From Bacteroidetes bacterium UBA6221 (lineage in GTDB: Bacteria; Bacteroidota; Bacteroidia; Chitinophagales; Chitinophagaceae): a stretch of 64,000 nucleotides of DNA. Where the stretch lies: contig DISB01000013.1 in NCBI GenBank assembly GCA_002421685.1, positions 9,440-73,439 of the forward strand, in the 5' to 3' direction. The position numbers and the translations under genes were made by a program. The notes under the pieces were generated by a model, which was not told the DNA's origin, searched no databases, and was given only the letters and a program-made list of their open reading frames with translations. This document shows, one piece after another, positions 57,830 to 64,000 of the stretch (position 1 is the first letter of the stretch; the number at the start of each line of letters is the position of its first letter).

Positions 57830-59086
57830 ATGTCGGTCGTTCTATATTGGCTTGCCATACGTTTTTACATCCTTGCTGTAAGGGTGGCTGCTTTGTTCAA
57901 TCACAAGGCGAAACTGTTTGTGCGTGGCCGTAAGGGCCTGTTGGCGCGCATACGCTATGCACTGGTAGACGAAAAACGCCCGAGGATATGGATGCACTGC
58001 GCTTCATTAGGCGAATTTGAACAGGGCCGGCCGGTATTGGAGAAGCTCAGGGAAAAATATCCTTCTCACGCACTGGTGCTGACATTTTTTTCGCCGTCGG
58101 GTTACGAAGTAAGAAAGAATTACTCCGGCGTAGATTATGTGTTCTACTTGCCTGTAGACAGCGCATACTCCGCCAGGCAGTTTGTACGCTGCGTGCGGCC
58201 ATCGCTCGCATTATTTGTAAAGTACGACCTCTGGTATTTTCTGCTGATGAGGCTGGCAAAGAAGAATATTCCGCTTATTCTGCAATCCGCAATATTCAGG
58301 AAGGAGCAGACTTTCTTTCAATGGTATGGCTGGCTGCACAGGCGAATGCTGCATGCGTTCACCCACATCTTTGTGCAGGATAACGCGTCCATGCAATTGC
58401 TGAACAGGATAGGCATTGAGCACGTGAGTATCGGCGGCGATACGCGGTTTGACCGGGTAGTTGACGCAGCACAAAACGTACAGCCTGTTGGGTATATCCA
58501 GGGTTTTTGCGAGGGACATAAGATAATCGTGGCCGGCAGTACCTGGCCCGATGACGAGCAACTATTGAAGCAGGTGCTGGATAAACTTCCTGCAGACTGG
58601 AAAATGATAATCGTGCCGCACGAAACAGATATTGCGCACATGAAGCAACTGATGGACCTGCACGATAACGAAGCGGTACTCTGGTCGAGAATAGAAAAAG
58701 ACTACTATGACCAGCGGGTGCTACTGGTAGATACCGTGGGCCTGCTGCTGAGGTTATACCAGTATGCTGATATAGCATATGTAGGCGGCGGGTTCAATAA
58801 AACCGGGATACATAATATACTGGAAGCGGCTGTCTATGGCAAACCTGTTTTTCACGGGCCCGTGTATCACAAGTTTAAAGAGGCCAAAGACCTGCAGGAT
58901 TGCAGCGCGGCGTATATAGCCGCTGACGCGCAAACTATGCTCAACCAGGTATTACTTTGGGAGGAAGAAAGGTTGGGTTACAATGCCGCATGTATTTCCG
59001 CCCGGAAATATGTGATGGCCAACACCGGCGCTACTGATAAGATCATTGCTTACATAGAAGGAAAGGAACTACTCAAAAGAGTATAA
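57830..59086 (+). CDS. waaA: 3-deoxy-D-manno-octulosonic acid (Kdo) transferase
   Basis: This 418-residue GT30-family enzyme has an N-terminal membrane anchor (SVVLYWLAIRFYILAVRVAA), the ALHCASLGEFEQGRP-like loop (MHCASLGEFEQGRPVL), and the nucleotide-sugar-binding half with VAGSTWPDDEQLL and YVGGGFNKTGIHNILEAAVY. It adds Kdo to lipid A at the inner leaflet of the inner membrane. The coding end overlaps the convergent gene by 37 bp. Confidence 0.92.
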   Translation: MSVVLYWLAIRFYILAVRVAALFNHKAKLFVRGRKGLLARIRYALVDEKRPRIWMHCASLGEFEQGRPVLEKLREKYPSHALVLTFFSPSGYEVRKNYSGVDYVFYLPVDSAYSARQFVRCVRPSLALFVKYDLWYFLLMRLAKKNIPLILQSAIFRKEQTFFQWYGWLHRRMLHAFTHIFVQDNASMQLLNRIGIEHVSIGGDTRFDRVVDAAQNVQPVGYIQGFCEGHKIIVAGSTWPDDEQLLKQVLDKLPADWKMIIVPHETDIAHMKQLMDLHDNEAVLWSRIEKDYYDQRVLLVDTVGLLLRLYQYADIAYVGGGFNKTGIHNILEAAVYGKPVFHGPVYHKFKEAKDLQDCSAAYIAADAQTMLNQVLLWEEERLGYNAACISARKYVMANTGATDKIIAYIEGKELLKRV

Positions 59087-59538
59087 AAAGCCTGCACCGT
59101 CGCATCCTCCCTGTCCCAGTCATACTTGTTCTGCAATTCATTCTCCGCAAAACGCATCGCCTCCTGCAGGTTGGTAAAAGTATTGATCTGCCTGATGGCG
59201 GCATCATAAGCATTCTTGTCATCCCGGAACAGTTCGCTGATAAACAGGTATTTATCATTGATGCCTATAACTGTGCGGATATCAATAGCCGGCACTTCGG
59301 AGGTGTCTATTCTGATAACCGGTTCGGGAGTTATGTCCTGTTCAGTTGGCTGTTGCGGTGCAGGTGCTTGCTCAGGGTTGCTACCAATACTTGCCGGAAC
59401 AGTTTTGCGCAGTTCCAGCAGGTCGGCATAAAGAACGCGTGTATAGTCCAGCATGAGGTCAACGTCTATTGCCGTTAATTCTGCTTCCTTTTCCGAAAGT
59501 TCTGTCAGCTTTTGTACCAGTACGGGGATGCGTTGCAT
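59050..59538 (-). CDS. Uncharacterised protein, overlapping the end of waaA
   Basis: This 162-residue soluble protein starts at MQRIPVLVQKLTELSEKEAEL and has an N-terminal helix pair (about 1-55), a Pro/Glu/Ala-rich linker (NPEQAPAPQQPTEQDITPEP) and a second helical domain (INDKYLFISELFRDDKNAYD, then LQEAMRFAENELQNKYDWD). I do not recognise the family. It is the last gene of the leftward block and converges with waaA, sharing 37 bp. An in-frame Met 9 codons upstream is an alternative start. Confidence 0.75.
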   Translation of the reverse strand: MQRIPVLVQKLTELSEKEAELTAIDVDLMLDYTRVLYADLLELRKTVPASIGSNPEQAPAPQQPTEQDITPEPVIRIDTSEVPAIDIRTVIGINDKYLFISELFRDDKNAYDAAIRQINTFTNLQEAMRFAENELQNKYDWDREDATVQAFYTLLSSSFPSM

Positions 59539-59614
59539 GTTGTGCTTTTGCGCAAATATAGCCAAGAGCCGTTAAACAGAAGCGGCGCTCATAGCGCCGA
59601 ACTGTTAATATTAT

Positions 59615-59992
59615 TTATTCTTCATTATCACTATCCCTTTCTTTCTTCTTTGCCCGGTTGTCGCGCAATTTTTTTATTCCTAATCCCGCACCAGCTATGG
59701 CCAGGAAACTCAGGCCCCCATCCAGCGGTATTTCGCTGCTGTCGTCGTCGTCATTGCTATAGTGGTCATCGTCATCTCCGCCACCACCGTAATGGTCATC
59801 TCCGCCACCATGATGACCATTATTATTATTGTAGCCCCCGTAGTCATCGTCATCGTTACCATAGGTAACATTATTAACGTCTATGCCATTGGAAAATGCA
59901 CCGGCAATGTCCTGCAGGTTGAGGGCAGATACATTGCTGCTACAAACAATAAAAGCAAACAGTATGGATACTGCTGTAAGTCGTTTCCTCAT
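59615..59992 (-). CDS. PID-CTERM protein (exosortase substrate)
   Basis: This 125-residue protein has a signal peptide (MRKRLTAVSILFAFIVCSSNVSA) and a low-complexity mature region rich in Asp, Gly, Asn and His (residues 46-85). The C-terminal tripartite signal comprises PLDGG (89-93), a transmembrane stretch (SFLAIAGAGLGI, 95-106) and a basic cluster (KKLRDNRAKKK, 107-117), followed by a short acidic tail. The PLDGG plus helix plus basic cluster is the PID-CTERM sorting domain. Substrates with such tails are recognised and cut by exosortase-type enzymes and then sorted to the surface. The enzyme itself is encoded about 500 bp upstream in the same direction. Confidence 0.85.
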   Translation of the reverse strand: MRKRLTAVSILFAFIVCSSNVSALNLQDIAGAFSNGIDVNNVTYGNDDDDYGGYNNNNGHHGGGDDHYGGGGDDDDHYSNDDDDSSEIPLDGGLSFLAIAGAGLGIKKLRDNRAKKKERDSDNEE

Positions 59993-60035
59993 CTATGTAT
60001 GGTTTTAGCGGTCTCCCTTATATACTTCTCTCCGG

Positions 60036-60043
60036 CAAACATA
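60036..60043 (-). promoter_or_regulatory. Candidate -7 box for the PID-CTERM gene
   Basis: On the minus strand TATGTTTG, an exact TANNTTTG match, ends 43 bp before the PID-CTERM start codon, and TTTTG lies 24 bp further upstream. The PID-CTERM gene may therefore be transcribed on its own as well as from the upstream operon. Confidence 0.4.
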
Positions 60044-60100
60044 CATAAAAGGAGCTATGTATATAAACAAAATCTGTTTGAAATATCCACAATTCAGCAA

Positions 60101-60502
60101 TTACTGTGCATTACTGTTTCTTTGCATCGCAATGAGCGACAGCATATATAACAGCAGGTGCGGCAACGGGCTGGTGAAGAAATACCTGACAGTCGTCACC
60201 CAGTCCAGGAAGTCTTCGGTGAGTATACCGGTGGTCATTTTTAATATGCCTACCAGGACGATGAAACCGAGCGCAACCCCATATGAATACAGCCAGAGTT
60301 TTCCGAACCATGGTATAGGATGATTTTTCCATGCCCACCAGCCAACGGGTATCACGGCCATCAGGATAACAAAATGACCCACCTGCCGTACTATCGGCGA
60401 TATATCACGTACGGCATAACCTTCTGTGAACAACTGGTAATCGAGAAAGCAGATAATAGTAATAAGGGCCAAAGCCACCCGGAACTTATTTTGTTGCCGC
60501 AT
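60101..60502 (-). CDS. Exosortase-associated membrane protein
   Basis: This 133-residue protein has four predicted membrane helices (about residues 7-25, 40-57, 68-88 and 110-127), with sequences LALITIICFLDYQLFTEGY and LWLYSYGVALGFIVLVGIL. It corresponds to the small exosortase-associated membrane proteins encoded beside Bacteroidota exosortases. It overlaps the exosortase gene by 17 bp, so they are translated together. It probably assists or regulates substrate sorting. Confidence 0.8.
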   Translation of the reverse strand: MRQQNKFRVALALITIICFLDYQLFTEGYAVRDISPIVRQVGHFVILMAVIPVGWWAWKNHPIPWFGKLWLYSYGVALGFIVLVGILKMTTGILTEDFLDWVTTVRYFFTSPLPHLLLYMLSLIAMQRNSNAQ

Positions 60503-61019
60503 CTTGTTTTGGTTTTTTCATATACAATACCCACCCCAGGAATACAACCGCGTAAATAATTATCTTGAACACATAGTGGTGCGCAAATTCGGTCATGGAA
60601 TGATTGATGTCGTACATGGCAGCCAGCAAGGCGGTGCGTATTATGTTGAGTATATAAATGACCAACACGCCGACAACACCAAATGTTATCATTCGCTTGG
60701 CATTGGTGGGCAGGCAGAAAATAAAGCCGAGGTACAGTACTATCAATTCGAGCCCGTTGCACTGCCGGGCTATGCTTACCGCCCTGGAGCCGTTCAACAC
60801 GATAACATTGCCGTCTTCGCTTATATCTGTATAAAACAATGAGAGTAGTTTCATCGCGCCCACCTGTACGATGCGTGTCAACTGGTCGTCGGGTATGCCC
60901 GATGGCCTCAGTATAAAGTTGTACAGCAACTCCCACGCTATAATGAGTATCACCGCCCTTATTACAAACGGCCTGATATTTTCCGGGATAGCCTTTTTTG
61001 TCTTGTCAACGAAGCTCAT
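60486..61019 (-). CDS. Exosortase (XrtX/XrtF type)
   Basis: This 177-residue membrane protein carries all three residues known from exosortases and archaeosortases: Cys87 in ARQCNGLELI, Arg128 in LNIIRTALLA and His147/148 in FAHHYVFK. They are embedded in hydrophobic segments, with about five helices in total. It is a transmembrane Cys peptidase/transpeptidase that cuts substrates at a C-terminal sorting signal; the PID-CTERM protein encoded downstream is the expected substrate. It is transcribed with the associated membrane protein and preceded by the HTTM gene in the same direction. Confidence 0.87.
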   Translation of the reverse strand: MSFVDKTKKAIPENIRPFVIRAVILIIAWELLYNFILRPSGIPDDQLTRIVQVGAMKLLSLFYTDISEDGNVIVLNGSRAVSIARQCNGLELIVLYLGFIFCLPTNAKRMITFGVVGVLVIYILNIIRTALLAAMYDINHSMTEFAHHYVFKIIIYAVVFLGWVLYMKKPKQDAATK

Positions 61020-61038
61020 ATCTGTAAATCTAATACTG

Positions 61039-62373
61039 TTATTTATATTCGGTTGTTATCCAGTCGTTATGCTTAAAATAGTGCCATTTTACCGAAGTCA
61101 TGTCCAGGTTGGGGTCTATTAACAGGCGCTCCGGCCTGCCATTTACTGAGCACATACTCCTGGCATATATGCTCACGTCGTAACCCTGCTCCTTGTACTC
61201 ACCTTGAAGGTAGCGGCTAAACTGCCAGATAAAATCGGGTTTGGTGGCAACGCTTCTTGCCTGGTAGCGCAGCAGGTGTTCCTCCGGCCGCACTGTCCAC
61301 ACACTATCCGAATTTTTGTCCTTCACCGTAAACACCACGCTGCCTTTTTTGCTGCGCAGCATCATTCGCCACGACATGCGATGTCCTTCTTCGGTCCATA
61401 CTACATCGCCTTTGTACAGGTGGTGCCGGAGCGGTGTTAGTATCTGCCACGCAATATAAAGCCCGAGTATGAGGGTGATATATTGTTGCTGCTTCAGCGG
61501 TATTGCGGGATAAGAAGACGGCTTGCCTTCAATGCCAACTGTATTATCAAAAGTCTTGCCGGGAAAGAAAAATGCATTCAGGCTCATAGCGAGGTAGGGA
61601 AATACCCCGATGCCAAAGGTGAGCTTATTGAACTGGTGAAATATCAGCATCGCTACCACGGCCAACACCCTGGTGCGTTTCCAGAGCAGGGCAGGCACAA
61701 CCAGGAAATCGAATACAATGCCGCTATAGGCTACAAAGTAAGCAAACCATTCCTGCCTGAAAAGCGGGCCGATATACGGATGCTGTTGTTTTTTGGTGAA
61801 CCATATCTTTACGGGCATAGCCTGCAGCCAGTCGGGGTAGAGCTTGGCAATAGCGGCGTAGGTATAGACGATGGCTGTCTGTATAATGAACAACTGTATG
61901 CACCACCGGTAACATACGTTCGAGGGCTGCACCAATCCCAATTTCACATCGACCGATGCCCGCCTATGCGCCGGAACAATGAACATCATCCAGCAGATGA
62001 GCATCATGAGGTAGAAGTGGTTGTTGTAATGGCCTTTTTGCGAAAAGTACACCGCCGTCCACAATACCGCCAGCAAAAAGGATGCATACCTGTAGAACAA
62101 CCCGAGGGCTACAAGCATCGCCATGAGGCATCCCGCACCGAAGTAGTAATACATGACTTCACCTTTCATATGCTCCAGGAATTCGAACCCCAGGAATGTG
62201 AAGTGCAAAGGCGAGCTCGTATACACTTCTTTTACCCAACCGGAAGTAAGCGCTTTGCCGAACTCCATGAACATGATAGCGCCGAATAATATGCGGAATA
62301 CCACCAGGGGACTGTTGTTGACCGGCGCGAACCAGTAACCGCGCAATCTTGAGATATGGCTGTGAACTGTCAT
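61039..62373 (-). CDS. HTTM-domain membrane protein (gamma-carboxylase-related)
   Basis: This 444-residue protein has about seven membrane segments in residues 20-300, with the HTTM features VVFRILFGAIMFMEFGKAL at the start and LLRYQARSVATKPDFIWQF near the end. The HTTM family shares its membrane core with vitamin K-dependent gamma-carboxylases. It lies upstream of, and in the same direction as, the exosortase gene with a 19-bp gap. The close link suggests a shared pathway. Whether it modifies the exosortase substrate is inference. Confidence 0.82.
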   Translation of the reverse strand: MTVHSHISRLRGYWFAPVNNSPLVVFRILFGAIMFMEFGKALTSGWVKEVYTSSPLHFTFLGFEFLEHMKGEVMYYYFGAGCLMAMLVALGLFYRYASFLLAVLWTAVYFSQKGHYNNHFYLMMLICWMMFIVPAHRRASVDVKLGLVQPSNVCYRWCIQLFIIQTAIVYTYAAIAKLYPDWLQAMPVKIWFTKKQQHPYIGPLFRQEWFAYFVAYSGIVFDFLVVPALLWKRTRVLAVVAMLIFHQFNKLTFGIGVFPYLAMSLNAFFFPGKTFDNTVGIEGKPSSYPAIPLKQQQYITLILGLYIAWQILTPLRHHLYKGDVVWTEEGHRMSWRMMLRSKKGSVVFTVKDKNSDSVWTVRPEEHLLRYQARSVATKPDFIWQFSRYLQGEYKEQGYDVSIYARSMCSVNGRPERLLIDPNLDMTSVKWHYFKHNDWITTEYK

Positions 62374-62428
62374 GGGTGCAGGGCTAAGATATTATATCAG
62401 GGCAGATATTGCAAAGGCTATGTATTAA

Positions 62429-63562
62429 TTATACGAATTCCTTCAGCTTGCTAACCACGTAGTCCACCTCCTCGCGGGTATTGCCGTGGCTGAATGAGAA
62501 GCGGATAGGCACCAGGCGCTCTCCTTCGTCGCCGTAAAGCGCTTTGATAACATGGCTGGTTGCGTTGGCCCCACTGCTGCAGGCGCTGCCGCCACTAACA
62601 CATATGCCCGCCATATCCAGGTTGAACAGCAACATATCCGACTTGTCCGTTTTAGGAAAAGCCACGTTGAGCACTGTGTACAGGCATTGCCCTTCGCAAT
62701 CGCCATTGAAGCGGATGCCGGGGAAATTGGCTTTTAACTGCTCCTTCATATAATGCTTCAATCCGCCTATATAAGCACTATCCTGCTCGTAACGGGAAAG
62801 GGCTTTTTCGAGCGCTTTGGCGTAGCCTACGATACCGTATAGGTTTTCGGTGCCGGCGCGCATGTTGCGTTCCTGCGAACCACCGTAGATCATCGGTTTG
62901 ATCTTCACTGCATCGCTCACATACAACACCCCCACCCCTTTAGGGCCGTGAAATTTATGGCCGGCAGAGCTGGCGAAATGTACTTTGAGTTCTTTCAGGT
63001 TGAGCGGGTAATGGCCGATGGTCTGCACCATATCGCAATGGAAGATGGCCCCGTATTTCTCGCACAGCCCACCTACCCTTTTTACATCCAGCAGGTTGCC
63101 TATCTCGTTATTGGCATGCATCAGTGTCACCAGGGTCTTTTCCTCGCTTTCGGCCAGCAATTGCTCCAGGTGGCCCAGGTCTATATGTCCGTCCGGCAAT
63201 ATATTCACCATGCTGAGTGTTGCATAGCCCGCTTTAGCCATATTCTCGGCAGTATAGAGTGTGGCGTGGTGCTCTATGGGCGAGGTGATAATATGCTTAC
63301 AGCCCAGGTCGCGCACGGCGCAGTTGATGGCCATATTGCTGCTTTCGGTACCGCCCGAGGTAAAAAATATCTCGCCCGGCGTGCAGCCCAGCAGTTTGGC
63401 CACTGTTTTACGCGCTGTCTCAATACCCAGCTTGGTCTCCCGGCCGTAAGAATAGACGGAGGAAGGATTACCGAACTTCGCAGTCAGGAAGGGCATCATA
63501 GCTTCCAGCACCTCGGGGTCGAGGCTGGTAGTAGCTGCATTATCGAAATATATAGTGGCTAT
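62429..63562 (-). CDS. Cysteine desulfurase (NifS/IscS type) with apparent ATA start
   Basis: This PLP enzyme removes sulfur from Cys for Fe-S cluster and other thiol cofactor synthesis. The PLP Lys is in SAGHKFHGPKG and the catalytic Cys in the conserved GSACSSG. The first ATG in frame (63511) would remove the strongly conserved opening. Reading upstream gives ATA GCC ACT ATA TAT TTC GAT AAT with the expected ATIYFDNAATT, directly after an in-frame TAA at 63563-63565. The conserved N-terminus is thus reachable only from an ATA codon at 63560-63562, giving 377 residues. This is either a non-standard start or a base error or mutation of ATG. Confidence 0.85.
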   Translation of the reverse strand: MATIYFDNAATTSLDPEVLEAMMPFLTAKFGNPSSVYSYGRETKLGIETARKTVAKLLGCTPGEIFFTSGGTESSNMAINCAVRDLGCKHIITSPIEHHATLYTAENMAKAGYATLSMVNILPDGHIDLGHLEQLLAESEEKTLVTLMHANNEIGNLLDVKRVGGLCEKYGAIFHCDMVQTIGHYPLNLKELKVHFASSAGHKFHGPKGVGVLYVSDAVKIKPMIYGGSQERNMRAGTENLYGIVGYAKALEKALSRYEQDSAYIGGLKHYMKEQLKANFPGIRFNGDCEGQCLYTVLNVAFPKTDKSDMLLFNLDMAGICVSGGSACSSGANATSHVIKALYGDEGERLVPIRFSFSHGNTREEVDYVVSKLKEFV

Positions 63563-63578
63563 TTAAATATTTTGGGTG

Positions 63579-63586
63579 CAAATTTA
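63579..63586 (-). promoter_or_regulatory. Candidate -7 box for the cysteine desulfurase gene
   Basis: On the minus strand TAAATTTG is an exact TANNTTTG match. It ends 16 bp before the ATA codon at 63562, so transcription would begin about 10 bp upstream of that codon. This supports initiation near the ATA. Confidence 0.45.
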
Positions 63587-63648
63587 CCCAAATAAGTTAA
63601 AAGGTTAAAGGGTAAATAAGATAAATGGAGCCGCTGGTTCGTCTTTTT

Positions 63649-63960
63649 GGTTCTTTTTAGTTCCGTTTTTCGCTCTTTTTTCATGAGACCTTTGTTTTTT
63701 GTTACAAATGGTTAGGGTTTTGAGCTAGTTGGTTCTTTTTAGTTCCGTTTTTCGCTCTATTTCATTAGACCTCTTGTTTTTTGTTACAAATGGTTAGGGT
63801 TTTGAGCTAGTTGGTTCTTTTTAGTTCCGTTTTTTGCTCTTTTTTTCACGAAACCCTTGTTTTTGTTGCAAACGGTTGCTGTTTCCCCCGCCCCCCTGAA
63901 GGGGAGCACCTCCGCACAGGAGCCCTTCCAGTTCGTTTGGTTCTTTTTAGTTCCGTTTAT
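63649..63960. repeat. Tandem repeats of 82 bp and variants
   Basis: Two nearly identical 82-bp units start at 63649 and 63731, each beginning GGTTCTTTTTAGTTCCGTTT and containing GTTACAAATGGTTAGGGTTT. A diverged third copy starts at 63813 and a fourth partial copy at 63939. Between copies three and four lies a GC-rich insert with CCCCCTGAAGGGG, an inverted-repeat element. The interval 63587-64000 has no gene that I can support. Confidence 0.8.
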
Positions 63961-64000
63961 ATACGGTTTTTGTTCTTTGACTCGTCCTGAAAAAGGTTTA

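Noticed and set aside
61483..62289. Open frame of 268 codons on the plus strand within the HTTM gene
   Set aside because: It is an antisense shadow of the HTTM protein with unusual His/Glu/Gln-rich composition and no start signal.
63649..63960. CRISPR array
   Set aside because: Units are 82 bp with no short repeat/spacer alternation, and no cas genes are present.

Overview
The window is from a member of the Bacteroidota, most likely the Chitinophagaceae or a close relative. The evidence is the CTnDOT-type tra genes, promoter -7 boxes of the TANNTTTG type, a type IX secretion C-terminal sorting domain, a PID-CTERM/exosortase gene set, two SusC/CirA-like TonB receptors with N-terminal carboxypeptidase-regulatory domains, and Lgt, WaaA and NDH-2 of Bacteroidota type. 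It has two halves: mobile or accessory DNA (1 to about 26.4 kb) and an ordinary, gene-dense chromosome (26.5 to 64 kb).

Positions 1-21.75 kb are the right part of an integrative conjugative element (ICE). From the left: a SIR2-family NADase-like gene cut by the window edge, with an XRE regulator upstream of it (likely anti-phage cargo); a conjugation operon traE-F-G-I-J-K-(unknown)-L-M-N-O-Q closed by a strong terminator; a metal-related cargo operon (DUF6660-like small protein, TonB receptor, cation-diffusion-facilitator transporter) also closed by a terminator; two small MerR/excisionase-like HTH proteins; a long structured RNA-like element followed by a small unknown protein and a receiver-only response regulator; a leftward cluster of ICE housekeeping genes (DUF932 and companions); and a leftward IntDOT-type tyrosine integrase at the right end.

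Positions 21.75-26.4 kb are AT-rich accessory DNA between the ICE and tRNA-Arg. They hold a broken serine recombinase (C-terminal part with frameshifts and an internal deletion), a MocR-type regulator divergent from a GNAT acetyltransferase across a perfect palindromic operator, and two more GNAT genes. tRNA-Arg(TCT) marks the point where core chromosome begins, with its 3' end facing the accessory DNA.

Positions 26.5-64 kb are core: an HdrC/HdrB-like Fe-S pair and small companions, tRNA-Cys, lgt, OsmC, NDH-2, an HD hydrolase with a YitT-type protein, rarA, a redoxin, a giant DUF4175 protein, a MutS2-like ATPase without a Smr domain, an antiporter, an APC permease, a TonB receptor whose promoter spacer is a perfect palindrome, an ABC-F ATPase, a T9SS cargo protein, YajQ, an rfbC/DegT pair and waaA. 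The last block runs leftward: cysteine desulfurase, HTTM protein, exosortase, exosortase-associated membrane protein and a PID-CTERM substrate. It looks like a self-contained protein-sorting locus. The window ends in 82-bp tandem repeats.

The observations most worth following are the structured RNA at about 15.92-16.10 kb, the SIR2/XRE cargo in front of traE, the exosortase locus with an adjoining HTTM protein, the two operator palindromes (24.35 and 51.56 kb), and the cysteine desulfurase whose conserved N-terminus can only be reached from an ATA codon.
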